From Shinella sp. CPCC 101442 (GTDB lineage Bacteria; Pseudomonadota; Alphaproteobacteria; Rhizobiales; Rhizobiaceae), in the NCBI RefSeq assembly GCF_024704725.1, contig NZ_JALIQS010000004.1:186001-250000 (forward strand): 64,000 bases of DNA, in the 5' to 3' direction. The notes below the pieces were generated by a model that was not told the DNA's origin, ran no database searches, and was given only the letters and a program-made list of their open reading frames with translations. This document shows positions 55,267-64,000 of the stretch, piece after piece. The position numbers were made by a program, and so were the translations under genes. Numbering within the stretch: position 1 is the first letter of the stretch; the number at the start of each line of letters is the position of its first letter.

Positions 55267-55803
55267 TTACCTCGGCGCGAGCACCATCATCATCTGGCGT
55301 CCCTCGAGCTTCGGCTCGGCTTCGACCTTGGCGATCGCCACCGTATCTTCCTTGACCTGCAGGAGAAGCTTCATGCCGAGTTCCTGGTGAGCCATTTCAC
55401 GGCCGCGGAACTTCAGCGTCACCTTGACCTTGTCGCCTTCGTCGAAGAAGCGGTTCATCGCCTTCATCTTCACCTCATAGTCATGGGTGTCGATGTTCGG
55501 GCGCATCTTGATTTCTTTGATTTCGACGATCTTCTGCTTCTTGCGCGCTTCGGCCGCCTTCTTCTGGTTGGCGTATTTCAGCTTGCCGAGGTCAAGGATC
55601 TTGCAGACAGGCGGTTCGGAGTTCGGCGAAATCTCCACCAGATCGAGGCCGGCTTCTTCCGCCATGCGGAGCGCCTGATCTGTAGGAACGGTGCCGTGGT
55701 TGGTCCCTTCGGCATCGATGAGCTGGACGCGGGGAATCCGGATTTCCTTGTTGGAGCGCGGGCCGTCTTTGACGGGGGCTTCCGCTTTGAAGGGTCTGCG
55801 AAT
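55267..55803 (-). CDS. infC: Translation initiation factor IF-3, ATT start codon
   Basis: The 178-residue factor binds the 30S subunit and proofreads the initiator tRNA and start codon. The N-domain has [20 protein letters not shown] and [20 protein letters not shown]; the linker has [16 protein letters not shown]; the C-domain has [19 protein letters not shown] and MMMVLAPR. The only in-frame ATG (55665) would delete 46 conserved N-terminal residues. No ATG, GTG or TTG occurs in those codons, so the start is an ATT at 55803, 9 bases after GGAG. Rare start codons in infC allow autoregulation, since IF-3 rejects them. Confidence 0.95.
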   Translation of the reverse strand: MRRPFKAEAPVKDGPRSNKEIRIPRVQLIDAEGTNHGTVPTDQALRMAEEAGLDLVEISPNSEPPVCKILDLGKLKYANQKKAAEARKKQKIVEIKEIKMRPNIDTHDYEVKMKAMNRFFDEGDKVKVTLKFRGREMAHQELGMKLLLQVKEDTVAIAKVEAEPKLEGRQMMMVLAPR

Positions 55804-56038
55804 GGTCGTGTTCTCCTCGAACTGTTTCGAACGATATGAATCTGTGCGGCGACCGGGCCGTTTTGCCGGATAGACGGCGTTTTCGGCAATGTGTTGATCG
55901 CGCTTGTGAAGTCAATAGCACGCCGCATGGAAAAAATCACCACCTGTCCTTGCGCGCACGAATCTGGTCTAGCTCGGGGCCGAAGACCGGCAAAAGCGCG
56001 CATGTGCAGGCTGCAGGTGCGACAGGGAGATAGGGACG

Positions 56039-56854
56039 ATGACGGCAAACGGCAATGGAACAGAGGCGCAATTCATTCCTGTCGGCGCCGACGATGCGGC
56101 CCGGCAGATCGCCGTGGCGCTTCAGCCGGCCGCCGCCGGCAATACGCTTGCCCATCTCGTCTGGCTCGGCGGCTACCGCTCGGACATGAGCGGCACCAAG
56201 GCCGTGGAACTCGCCGCCCTTGCCGCCCGGCTCGGTACGGCCTGCATCCGCTTCGACTATTCCGGGCATGGCGTTTCGGGCGGGGCCTTCGTCGACGGCA
56301 CGATCTCACGCTGGCTGGAAGAGGCGCTTGCGGTGATCGATCACGCGGCAAAGGCACTTGGCACGCGCCGCGTGGTGCTCGTCGGCTCTTCTATGGGCGG
56401 CTGGATCGCGTTGCGCGCCGTGGCCGAGCTTGCCAAGCGGAAGAATATTGCGATCGCCGGGCTGGTGCTGATCGCGCCGGCGCCGGATTTCACCTCGGAG
56501 CTGATCGAGCCGAACCTCACCGAGGCCGAACGCACCGCTTTGGCCGAACGCGGCCAGTTCGAGGAGCCGACGCCCTATGGGCCGGATCCGAACGTCTATA
56601 CGTTGAAGCTGATCGAGGACGGGCGCGAAAACCGTGTGCTGACGGGCGTCATCGAGACGGGCTGCCCGGTGCATATCCTGCAGGGCATGGCCGATCCCGA
56701 TGTGCCCTATGCCCATGCCGTGCGCCTGATGGAGCATCTCTCGGGCGACGACGTGGTGCTGACGATGATCCGCGACGGCGACCACCGCCTGTCGCGGCCG
56801 CAGGATATCGCCAAGATCCTCGAGACGGCGGAGGGTTTTGCGCGCCTTGCCTGA
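56039..56854 (+). CDS. Alpha/beta hydrolase (ABHD10-like thioesterase/esterase)
   Basis: The 271-residue protein has the hydrolase fold: the LVWLGGYRSDMSG oxyanion strand near 40, RFDYSGHGVSGG near 71, the nucleophile elbow VLVGSSMGGWIALRA near 113, the acid in QGMADPDVPYAHA near 218, and the His in MIRDGDHRLSRPQD near 247. It is closest to the BEM46/ABHD10-type acyl-thioesterase group. The substrate is unknown. AGGGAGATAGGGACG precedes the ATG. It is divergent from infC. Confidence 0.9.
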   Translation: MTANGNGTEAQFIPVGADDAARQIAVALQPAAAGNTLAHLVWLGGYRSDMSGTKAVELAALAARLGTACIRFDYSGHGVSGGAFVDGTISRWLEEALAVIDHAAKALGTRRVVLVGSSMGGWIALRAVAELAKRKNIAIAGLVLIAPAPDFTSELIEPNLTEAERTALAERGQFEEPTPYGPDPNVYTLKLIEDGRENRVLTGVIETGCPVHILQGMADPDVPYAHAVRLMEHLSGDDVVLTMIRDGDHRLSRPQDIAKILETAEGFARLA

Positions 56855-56914
56855 GGCGGGGCGTGTCGCCGCGATCACATCTTAACCATATTCCCGCATC
56901 GCCAATTCTGATGA

Positions 56915-56943
56915 TTGACGAAACGCCCTCCTCACCGTTAACT
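56915..56943 (+). promoter_or_regulatory. Candidate promoter of the BTLCP gene
   Basis: TTGACG (56915-56920) and TTAACT (56938-56943) are 17 bases apart. The -10 overlaps the CtrA-like site, so binding there would affect polymerase access. Confidence 0.45.
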
Positions 56944-56952
56944 CTTTGTTAA
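56938..56952 (+). promoter_or_regulatory. CtrA-like box TTAA-N7-TTAA
   Basis: TTAA at 56938-56941 and TTAA at 56949-56952 are separated by exactly 7 bases, the spacing of the CtrA recognition site in alphaproteobacteria. The site is nested in a CGTTAAC-TCTTT-GTTAACG inverted repeat, 16 bases upstream of the BTLCP start codon. Confidence 0.55.
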
Positions 56953-56969
56953 CGATTAGGGGACGTTAC

Positions 56970-57587
56970 ATGGCACGAATGATTGGTGCGAAGGCTGGGG
57001 CGGCGGCGTTTTTTGCTCTGCTCATCTCTTCTTCCTCGGCTTTCACGGCGCCCGCCTCCGCCTTGTCCATGAAGACGGGCGGTGTGACCTCGCAACCGAT
57101 CGGCCATTACGAATTCTGCCAGACCAACAAATCCGAATGCCGCGCCGGCACGCGCAACCAGGCGCCCGCCAAGGTCACGGAATTCGGCTGGTCGGTCGTC
57201 CGCCAGATCAATTCCAGCGTCAATCGCGACATCACGCCGATGACGGACAAGGAACTGCACGGCCGCGACGAATACTGGTCCTATCCCGATGGTGCGGGCG
57301 ATTGCGAGGACTTCGTTCTCCTGAAGCGCAAGAAGCTGATGGAAAAGGGTTTTTCTGCCGGCGACCTGCTGATCACCGTCGTGCGCAAGCCCGATGGCGA
57401 AGGCCATGCCGTGCTGACCGTGCGCACCACCGACGGCGATTTTATCCTCGACAACCTCAACAATGAGGTCAAGCTCTGGACGACGACGCCCTATCGCTAC
57501 CTGAAGCGCCAGGCGTCGTTCCATGCGGGCCGCTGGGTCTCCATCGAAAACGGCGATGCCGTCATGGTGTCGTCGGTCGGCCAGTAA
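56970..57587 (+). CDS. Bacterial transglutaminase-like cysteine proteinase (BTLCP)
   Basis: The 205-residue periplasmic protein has a signal peptide (residues 1-32, ending ASALS). The transglutaminase-like triad follows: Cys in GAGDCEDFVLLKRKKL near 112, His in GEGHAVLTVRTTDG near 143, and Asp in FILDNLNNEV near 162. BTLCP proteins are often linked to biofilm or type I secretion control (LapG), but LapG relatives have additional calcium-binding features not evident here. The start follows AGGGGACG. A CtrA-like site lies in its promoter. Confidence 0.88.
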   Translation: MARMIGAKAGAAAFFALLISSSSAFTAPASALSMKTGGVTSQPIGHYEFCQTNKSECRAGTRNQAPAKVTEFGWSVVRQINSSVNRDITPMTDKELHGRDEYWSYPDGAGDCEDFVLLKRKKLMEKGFSAGDLLITVVRKPDGEGHAVLTVRTTDGDFILDNLNNEVKLWTTTPYRYLKRQASFHAGRWVSIENGDAVMVSSVGQ

Positions 57588-57612
57588 GCGCGTCCGACAA
57601 GGCATTTGAAGA

Positions 57613-57642
57613 GGCCGCGGAGCGATCCGCGGCCCTTTTCGT

Positions 57643-57643
<1 letters not shown>
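57613..57643 (+). terminator. Terminator of the BTLCP gene
   Basis: A perfect 9-bp stem GGCCGCGGA/TCCGCGGCC with loop GCGA is followed by CTTTTCGTTT. It lies between the convergent BTLCP and aldo-keto reductase genes. Confidence 0.8.
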
Positions 57644-58641
<998 letters not shown>

Positions 58642-58770
58642 GACGGATTCCTTCTTCATGGGGACCGGGAGGTCGGTCCGCGAACCGGGCGGCGAACGGG
58701 GCGCCGTCATCCGGTAGCCTCAATCTAGAGGGTGGTGCTTCATCTGAAAATGGATGCAGAAGTCAACGGC

Positions 58771-58791
58771 TTGTTCTATTTGTTGGAACAA
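58771..58791 (+). promoter_or_regulatory. LysR-type operator over the regulator start
   Basis: TTGTTC (58771-58776) and GAACAA (58786-58791) are perfect arms around 9 bases, abutting the LysR start codon and 130 bases from the divergent aldo-keto reductase gene. The position fits autoregulation. Confidence 0.5.
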
Positions 58792-59681
58792 TGAACCGGA
58801 CCCAGCTCTCCCAACTCGCGGTGCTCGCCATCGTCGCCGAGGCACGCAGTTTTCGCAAGGCGGCCAGTGCCCTCGGCATCGCCCCCTCGGCCGTCAGTCA
58901 TGCCGTCACGGCGCTGGAGGCAAGCCTCGGCGTGCGCCTGATTGCCCGCACCACCCGCAGCGTCGCGCCGACGGAGGAGGGGCGCCAGCTGCTCGACACG
59001 CTGGCGCCGGCGCTCGCCGATATCGACGCCGCCATGGAGGCGTTGGCCGACCGGCAAACCCGTCCTGCTGGGCCTTTGCGCATCACGATGCCGCTGATCG
59101 CCGCCGAGGACATCGTCATGCCCCGCCTCGGCGCCTTCCTGCTGGACTATCCCGAGATCGAATTGGAGCTTCGGACCGACGACCGCTTCGAGGATATCGT
59201 TGAAAAGGGTTTTGACGCCGGCCTGAGGCTTGGCGAGCATCTGGAGGCGGATATGATCGCGGTCAGGGCGAGCGGCCCCTGGCGCGGCCTCGTCGTCGGC
59301 GCGCCGGCCTATTTCGAAAAACATCCAAAACCGCTTCAGCCGCGCGACCTGATGCAGCATCGCTGCATCCGTCGCCGCTTTTCCAGCGGGCGCATCTATC
59401 GCTGGGAGCTGGAGAAGGACGGGCGGCTGGTGACGGTGGATGTCTCGGGTCCGCTGATCGTGTCCGACCAGCGCCTGATGCGCGCCGCCGCGATGGACGG
59501 CGCAGGTCTCGCCTATGTCTTCGACCAGCGGGTGGCCGAGGATATCGCCGCCGGCCGCCTGGTGGCGGTGCTGGAGGACTGGTGCCCGGCCTTCGACGGC
59601 TTCTCGATCTACTATCCCTCACGCCGGCAGATGCGCCCGGCGCTACGCGCCTTCGTCGATTTCTTCCGCCACCGAGGCTAG
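58791..59681 (+). CDS. LysR-family regulator
   Basis: The 296-residue protein has the LysR N-terminal HTH (about 5-64) with AEARSFRKAASALGIAPSAVSHAVTALEASLGVRL in two adjacent landmarks and the RTTRSVAPTEEG wing. The substrate domain of the CrgA/AaeR-like type includes YPEIELELRTDDRFEDIV. It probably regulates the divergent aldo-keto reductase. The ATG at 58791 has no clear ribosome site (GGAACA only). Confidence 0.92.
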   Translation: MNRTQLSQLAVLAIVAEARSFRKAASALGIAPSAVSHAVTALEASLGVRLIARTTRSVAPTEEGRQLLDTLAPALADIDAAMEALADRQTRPAGPLRITMPLIAAEDIVMPRLGAFLLDYPEIELELRTDDRFEDIVEKGFDAGLRLGEHLEADMIAVRASGPWRGLVVGAPAYFEKHPKPLQPRDLMQHRCIRRRFSSGRIYRWELEKDGRLVTVDVSGPLIVSDQRLMRAAAMDGAGLAYVFDQRVAEDIAAGRLVAVLEDWCPAFDGFSIYYPSRRQMRPALRAFVDFFRHRG

Positions 59682-60121
59682 GTCGGCAACCGGTAGCGGA
59701 TGTGGTTGTCGGTTTCGACATAGCTGTCGTAGAGCTTTCGGGCACGCGCATTGTCGAGGGCCGTGTGCCAGTAGATACCGCGCCAGCCGTGGCGTTTGGA
59801 GATGGCGACGAGGTCGTCGATCAAGGCGCGGCCGACACCTTTGCCGCGCGCCGTATCGTCGACGAAGAGATCTTCCAGATAGCCCTCCGGCGCGATGTCC
59901 CAGGTGGAATCGTGGTAGTGGTGGATGGCAAAACCGAGCACCACGCCATCCTCCTCGGCAAGGCGCATCGAGACACGGGAACCGGCATCGAGAATGCGTG
60001 CCCAGGTGAAGGCGGTCGCTTCTTCGGGCACTTCGGTGTTGTAGAAGGCGAGGTAGCCGGCCCAGAGGGCCTTCCAGGCGGCCTCGTCGCTTTCCAGGGG
60101 GTCGCGGATGATGAGGGCCAT
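59678..60121 (-). CDS. GNAT-family N-acetyltransferase
   Basis: The 147-residue protein has VLGFAIHHYHDSTWDIAPEGYLEDLFVD in the central sheet (as two adjacent pieces) and the acetyl-CoA loop TARGKGVGRALIDDLVAISK near 90. HTALDNARARKLYDSYVETD follows in motif B. It is a small-molecule or protein acetyltransferase of unknown substrate. It starts 2 bases after the aldo-keto reductase stop, so the two are an operon. Confidence 0.88.
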   Translation of the reverse strand: MALIIRDPLESDEAAWKALWAGYLAFYNTEVPEEATAFTWARILDAGSRVSMRLAEEDGVVLGFAIHHYHDSTWDIAPEGYLEDLFVDDTARGKGVGRALIDDLVAISKRHGWRGIYWHTALDNARARKLYDSYVETDNHIRYRLPT

Positions 60122-60123
60122 GG

Positions 60124-61074
60124 TCACGCTCCCGCCCTGTCGAGCGCTGCGACCTGCTCGGCGGAAAGCGATAGCGACACCGCCTTCATCAGGCTGGCGA
60201 GCTGCGAAAGGCTGGTGGCGCTGGCGATCGGCGCGGTGACGGCCGGCTTTGCCATCAGCCAGGCGAGCGCGATCTCGGCCGGCGTCGCGCCGGTTTCTCC
60301 CGCCACCTGGTCGATTGCCGCGAGAATGCGAAGGCCCCTCTCGTCGAGATAGTGTGCCACGTCTTCGCCGCGCGTCCGTCCCTGTGTATCCGCTGCCGTC
60401 CGGTATTTGCCGGTGAGGAAGCCGGACGCGAGGCTGAAATAGGTGATGACGCCGAGCTGCTCCTTGCGGCAAAGCTCGGCAAGCGGCCCCTCGAAACCGG
60501 CGCGGTCGTAAAGATTGTACTCTGGCTGCAACGCGGCATAGCGCGGTAGCCCCGCCTTGTCTGCGGCCTCGAAGGATGCCTGCAACTGGTCGGCATCGAG
60601 GTTCGAGGCGCCGAAGGTCCGCACCTTGCCCGCCTTCACCAGCCCGGCATGGGCCTCCAGCGTTTCCTCATAGGGCGTCTCCGGGTCCGGCCAGTGCGAG
60701 AGATAGAGGTCGATATGATCCGTCTGGAGCCGCCGCAGCGAATTTTCGACTTCCTCGATAATCCACGCTTTGCGCAGGTCGCGCCGGCCCTGGCCCATGT
60801 CGGAGCCGACCTTGGTGACGATGACCACCTTGTCGCGCGAAAGGCTCGAACGCTTCAGCCACTTGCCGATGATCGTCTCGGACTCTCCGCCCTGATTTCC
60901 CGGTGCCCAGCTCGAATAGACGTCGGCCGTATCGATGGCGTTGAAGCCGGCGCCGGTGAAGGTGTCGAGCAAGTCGAAGGAGGTCTTTTCGTCGGCCGTC
61001 CAGCCGAAGACGTTTCCGCCGAAGACGAGCGGCGCGATGGAAAGGCCGGTCCGGCCGAGGGAACGATACTGCAT
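60124..61074 (-). CDS. Aldo/keto reductase
   Basis: The 316-residue protein starts [20 protein letters not shown], has the catalytic Asp and Tyr in [20 protein letters not shown] near 44, a Lys in [11 protein letters not shown] near 82, and [18 protein letters not shown] near 120. It belongs to the YajO/Tas-like AKR group and is only distantly similar to the reductase at 57643. TTGGAGGAAG precedes the ATG at 61074. It is divergent from the Gfo/Idh/MocA gene. Confidence 0.9.
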   Translation of the reverse strand: MQYRSLGRTGLSIAPLVFGGNVFGWTADEKTSFDLLDTFTGAGFNAIDTADVYSSWAPGNQGGESETIIGKWLKRSSLSRDKVVIVTKVGSDMGQGRRDLRKAWIIEEVENSLRRLQTDHIDLYLSHWPDPETPYEETLEAHAGLVKAGKVRTFGASNLDADQLQASFEAADKAGLPRYAALQPEYNLYDRAGFEGPLAELCRKEQLGVITYFSLASGFLTGKYRTAADTQGRTRGEDVAHYLDERGLRILAAIDQVAGETGATPAEIALAWLMAKPAVTAPIASATSLSQLASLMKAVSLSLSAEQVAALDRAGA

Positions 61075-61234
61075 GGGCTTCCTCCAAAGGGTTCGTGCTG
61101 AAATGGCAGGCCGCAGCATAGGCCGGGCTTCCCGGCTTTGCACGCCGCATGCGAAGGCATTTTTTGCTCAGGCCCACGCTTGCGAGGAACGTACCTCGCG
61201 ACTAGTCTTCCGGCGCAATCAGGGAGAGATGATC

Positions 61235-62221
61235 ATGCTGCGTTTTGGAATTCTGTCGACGGCCAAGATCGGCCGCGAACTCGTCGTCCCGGCCATCCAG
61301 GACGCGGAAAACTGCGTCGTGACGGCCATTGCCAGCCGCGACCTCGCCAAGGCCCGCGCCATGGCCGACCGCTTTTCCGTGCCGCATGCCTTCGGCTCCT
61401 ACGAGGAGATGCTGGCTTCCGACACGATCGACGCCGTCTATATCCCGCTCCCGACCTCGCAGCATGTGGAGTGGACGATCAAGGCGGCGGATGCCGGCAA
61501 GCACGTGCTCTGCGAAAAGCCGATTGCGCTGAACGCCGGTGAGATCGATGCGCTGATCGCCGCGCGCGACCGCAACAAGGTGCTGATCTCAGAAGCCTTC
61601 ATGGTCACCTACAGCCCGGTCTGGCTGAAGGTCCGCTCGCTTCTGGCGGAAGGGGCGATCGGCAAGCTGCGTCACGTGCAGGGTGTGTTCACCTATTACA
61701 ACCGTGATCCGGGCAACATGCGCAACGTGCCGGCCCTCGGCGGCGGCGGCCTGCCTGATATCGGCGTCTATCCGACGATCACCACCCGCTTCGCCACCGG
61801 CAAGGAAGCGATCCGCGTGCAGGCCAGCACCGACCGCGACCCGGAATTCGGCACGGACATCTATTCGAGCGTGCGCGCCGATTTCGGTGATTTCGAATTG
61901 TCCTTCTACATCTCCACCCAGCTCGCCCATCGCCAGGTCATGGTGTTCCACGGCGACAAGGGCTTCATCGAGGTGAAGTCGCCGTTCAACGCCGACCGTT
62001 ACGGCGCGGAAGAAATCGAACTGACCAATGCCTCGCACAGCGAAAGCCAGCACTTCCGCTTCCAGGATGCGCGTCAGTACAAGCGCGAGGCGGAAGCCTT
62101 CACCCGGGCGGCGCGCGGAGAAAACGGCGAGGTCGTATCGCTGGAAAGCTCGGTCAACAACCAGAAGCTCATCGACGCCATCTATCGCGCCAGCGAGAAG
62201 GACGGGTGGGAGCCGGTCTGA
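61235..62221 (+). CDS. Gfo/Idh/MocA-family oxidoreductase
   Basis: The 328-residue NAD(P)-dependent sugar-type dehydrogenase has the N-terminal Rossmann fold [39 protein letters not shown] near 65, and the catalytic EKP motif [14 protein letters not shown] near 88. The C-terminal domain has [17 protein letters not shown] near 168. The substrate is probably a sugar or polyol. Two ATGs (61229, 61235) follow GGGAGAG; the second has better spacing. The gene ends beside the convergent YffB gene. Confidence 0.92.
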   Translation: MLRFGILSTAKIGRELVVPAIQDAENCVVTAIASRDLAKARAMADRFSVPHAFGSYEEMLASDTIDAVYIPLPTSQHVEWTIKAADAGKHVLCEKPIALNAGEIDALIAARDRNKVLISEAFMVTYSPVWLKVRSLLAEGAIGKLRHVQGVFTYYNRDPGNMRNVPALGGGGLPDIGVYPTITTRFATGKEAIRVQASTDRDPEFGTDIYSSVRADFGDFELSFYISTQLAHRQVMVFHGDKGFIEVKSPFNADRYGAEEIELTNASHSESQHFRFQDARQYKREAEAFTRAARGENGEVVSLESSVNNQKLIDAIYRASEKDGWEPV

Positions 62222-62237
62222 AGACCGGCCCTTCCGG

Positions 62238-62582
62238 TCAGAACAGCGTTTCGTAGATCTCCGGCTTGAAGCCGGCCGTGAGCGCCCCATCGCGATCGAG
62301 CATGGGGCGCTTGATCATCGAGGGTTGGGCGAGCATCAGGGCGATCGCCTTCGAAGCGTCGAGGTTTTGCTTGTCGCTATCGGGCAAGGCGCGAAACGTG
62401 GTGCCGGCGCGGTTGAGCACGGTCTCCCAACCGAGCGCCTCGACGAAGCGTTTCAGGCTCTTTTCGTCAATGCCTTCCGCCTTGTAGTCGTGGAAGGCGT
62501 AGGCGATACCCTTGGCATCGAGCCAGGTGCGCGCCTTCTTCATCGTGTCGCAGTTCTTGATGCCGTAGATCGTGACGGTCAC
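62238..62582 (-). CDS. ArsC/Spx-like protein YffB
   Basis: The 114-residue thioredoxin-fold protein has the N-terminal TIYGIKNCDTMKKARTWLDA with a single active-site Cys (Cys11, followed by no CxxC partner). The C-terminal IKRPMLDRDGALTAGFKPEI is typical of the YffB branch of the ArsC family, thought to use glutathione. It is not a true arsenate reductase, as the surrounding genes show no ars functions. Confidence 0.9.
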   Translation of the reverse strand: MTVTIYGIKNCDTMKKARTWLDAKGIAYAFHDYKAEGIDEKSLKRFVEALGWETVLNRAGTTFRALPDSDKQNLDASKAIALMLAQPSMIKRPMLDRDGALTAGFKPEIYETLF

Positions 62583-62629
62583 GCGTCTCTCCTTCAGTGC
62601 TTTGCCGCCTTCATAAGATCACGAAGCGA

Positions 62630-63250
62630 TCACGTCACCCCGAGATAGCGTCCGGGGCGGTGATTGATGGCGAGCGTCATGTTGACGACGACGGCGCCGA
62701 GGACGGACAGGGCGAGGCGGTCGGGCGGGATGACGAAGACGGCGGCGGCGAGGATGGCGAGATCGACCGCCATCTGGAAATAACCGGCGCGCAGGCCGAA
62801 GCGGTCCTGCAGGTAGATCGCCAGCACATTGATGCCGCCAAGCCCCGTGCGATGGCGGAAAAGGATGAGCAGGCCCGTGCCCGACAGCGCACCGCCCATG
62901 ACCGCTGCATAGAGGGGATTTAGATGGGAGAAGCTGACGAGATCGGACGTTAGTCGGCTAAAGATCGAGACCAGCGTCACGGCGGCGAAGGTGCGCAGCG
63001 TGAAGGCCCAGCCGAGCTTTTTGACGGCGAGGATGTAGAAGGGCAGGTTGACGGCGAAAAACAGCCACCAGAAGCCGATGCCGGTCGCATATTGCAGCAG
63101 GAGCGCAAGGCCCGCCGTGCTGCCTGCAAGCAGCACGGCCTTGGTATAGATGACCACGCCGAGCGCCACGAACATCGTGCCGATGACGATGGCAATCAGA
63201 TCCTCGTAGGCGGAGTGCCGCTCCGCCTGGCTGTCCGTTTCGGCCGACAT
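62630..63250 (-). CDS. YitT-family membrane protein
   Basis: The 206-residue protein has five or six predicted helices and matches the YitT (DUF161) family: GTMFVALGVVIYTKAVLLAG and STAGLALLLQYATGIGFWW near 45, ALSGTGLLILFRHRTGLGGI near 120, and PPDRLALSVLGAVVVNMTLA near the end. The C-terminal DUF2179 domain found in some members is absent. The function is unknown. It is 7 bases from the aminotransferase stop on the same strand. Confidence 0.88.
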   Translation of the reverse strand: MSAETDSQAERHSAYEDLIAIVIGTMFVALGVVIYTKAVLLAGSTAGLALLLQYATGIGFWWLFFAVNLPFYILAVKKLGWAFTLRTFAAVTLVSIFSRLTSDLVSFSHLNPLYAAVMGGALSGTGLLILFRHRTGLGGINVLAIYLQDRFGLRAGYFQMAVDLAILAAAVFVIPPDRLALSVLGAVVVNMTLAINHRPGRYLGVT

Positions 63251-63257
63251 GGTGTCC

Positions 63258-64000
63258 TCAGAGGCTCAGGAACTTGGCGATGACGTCATCGACCTCAGCC
63301 GTCTTGAGGCCGGCAATGTTGATGCGGCCAGACGTCGGCATGTAGATGGCGTGCTCGGCGCGCAGCTTCAGCACCTGGGCTTCTTCCAGCGGCAAGAGCG
63401 AGAACATGCCTTCCTGCTCGCGGATTGATGTCAGCACCTGCCAGCGACCGGAAAGGCCGGCGGCAAGCCGCTCGCGGATCGCGGTGACACGCAGCCGCAT
63501 GGTCTCGATTTCGGCCATCCAGTCGGCTTTCAACGCCGCGTCGCCGAGGATCGTGCTGACGATGGCCGCACCATGATCCGGCGGCATGGAGTAGCTGGTG
63601 CGGGCGAGTGCCGCGAGATTGGTGCGCACGGAGAGCGCCGTCTCGGCATTGCTGCAGGCGGCATAGATCGCACCGGTGCGCTCGCGGTAGAGGCCGAAGG
63701 ACTTCGAGCAGGACACGGCGACGATCGCTTCCGGCACGGCGGCAAGCAATGTGCGCAGGCCCGCGGCATCCTCGTCGAGGCCGCGGCCATAACCCTGATA
63801 GGCGATATCGACGAGTGGCAGCAGACCCTTTTCGGCGATGAGCGCGGATACGGCGCGCCACTGGTCGGCCGTCAGGTTCGCGCCCGTCGGGTTGTGGCAG
63901 CTGGCATGCAGCAGAACGGCGTCGCCGGGGGCGGCGCCTGCAAGCGCCTCCATCATGCGGTCGAACAGCACTGTCTGCGACGGAATGTCGAAGAAGGGGT
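63258..64000 (-). CDS. Aromatic amino acid aminotransferase (partial, 5' end beyond window)
   Basis: This is the C-terminal 247 residues of a class I aminotransferase of the AspC/TyrB type, continuing past the right edge (PFFDIPSQ is its first visible part). It has HASCHNPTGANLT near the start, the acidic residue in VDIAYQGYGRGLDEDAAG, and the PLP-binding Lys in VAVSCSKSFGLYRERTGAIY. The Arg for the carboxylate is in SGRINIAGL. It transaminates aromatic and possibly dicarboxylic amino acids with 2-oxoglutarate. The name tyrB or aatA cannot be decided from the fragment. Confidence 0.93.
   Translation of the reverse strand, partial: PFFDIPSQTVLFDRMMEALAGAAPGDAVLLHASCHNPTGANLTADQWRAVSALIAEKGLLPLVDIAYQGYGRGLDEDAAGLRTLLAAVPEAIVAVSCSKSFGLYRERTGAIYAACSNAETALSVRTNLAALARTSYSMPPDHGAAIVSTILGDAALKADWMAEIETMRLRVTAIRERLAAGLSGRWQVLTSIREQEGMFSLLPLEEAQVLKLRAEHAIYMPTSGRINIAGLKTAEVDDVIAKFLSL

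Noticed and set aside
55267-55665. Truncated infC starting at the first ATG
   Set aside because: It would lack 46 residues of the conserved N-terminal domain; the upstream frame reads as IF-3 and has a ribosome site before an ATT.
62223-62239. GACCGG/CCGGTC hairpin between the Gfo/Idh/MocA and YffB genes as a terminator
   Set aside because: It is only 6 bp, overlaps the YffB stop codon and has no T-run on either strand.

Overview
The window is about 64 kb of GC-rich (low-to-mid 60s %) chromosomal DNA from an alphaproteobacterium, most likely a Rhizobiaceae member of the Ensifer/Shinella/Rhizobium/Agrobacterium type. The reasons are a frcB-C-A-K fructose ABC operon with a ROK regulator and a neighbouring pyrC, a pcaDCHGB operon opposite pcaQ, a mbfA gene with an Irr-type (ICE) operator, BA14K-like and BTLCP proteins, and rhizobial-style dispersed palindromes. 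Gene density is near 90 percent. I see no insertion sequence, prophage, integrase, CRISPR array or rRNA; there is one tRNA gene.

Layout. 0-8.9 kb: Rnk/GreA-like protein, gdhA, HPP-CBS membrane protein, tRNA-Leu(CAG), phosphohexomutase, small secreted and redox proteins, DoxX, a receiver-only protein divergent from a Crp/Fnr regulator, and pyrC. 8.9-14.7 kb: the fructose locus frcK-frcA-frcC-frcB, divergent from frcR and an RbsD/FucU mutarotase. 14.7-25 kb: one of two near-identical tiny secreted proteins, a GATase, a divergent MocR/flavin-oxidase pair, a methyltransferase, an isolated and unusual atpB homologue, lepA, an MFS/XRE-cupin/GNAT group, and the second tiny secreted protein.

25-37 kb is a complete protocatechuate branch of the beta-ketoadipate pathway. 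PobA makes protocatechuate from 4-hydroxybenzoate, PcaHG opens the ring, PcaB, PcaC and PcaD lead to beta-ketoadipate, and PcaIJ plus PcaF yield succinyl-CoA and acetyl-CoA. PcaQ, PobR and PcaR are encoded beside their targets. A BKACE (DUF849) enzyme and a sulfite-oxidase-like molybdoenzyme are inserted among them.

37-49.9 kb: YbaK, an M29 aminopeptidase translationally coupled to a ProC-like reductase, an EamA exporter with a MarR regulator and twin perfect operators, a quinone reductase, xseA, an XRE regulator with a palindromic operator, an HDAC-like deacetylase, an RhtA-like exporter preceded by competing hairpins, an OmpA lipoprotein, a YiiX-like hydrolase and mbfA. 49.9-55.8 kb: the translation cluster infC-rpmI-rplT-(kinase-like gene)-pheS-pheT on the minus strand, with infC starting at a non-canonical ATT. 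55.8-64 kb: alpha/beta hydrolase, a BTLCP protein behind a CtrA-like site, two aldo-keto reductases, LysR, GNAT, Gfo/Idh/MocA oxidoreductase, YffB, YitT and the 3' part of an aromatic aminotransferase that runs off the right edge.

No wholly novel multi-gene system is evident. The observations most worth following are the solitary atpB with two substitutions around its essential arginine, the duplicated micro-protein with a conserved leader hairpin, the BKACE gene inside the pca cluster, the kinase-like gene wedged between rplT and pheS behind a terminator, and several precise operator palindromes. All functional calls come from reading the sequence; no database search was run.
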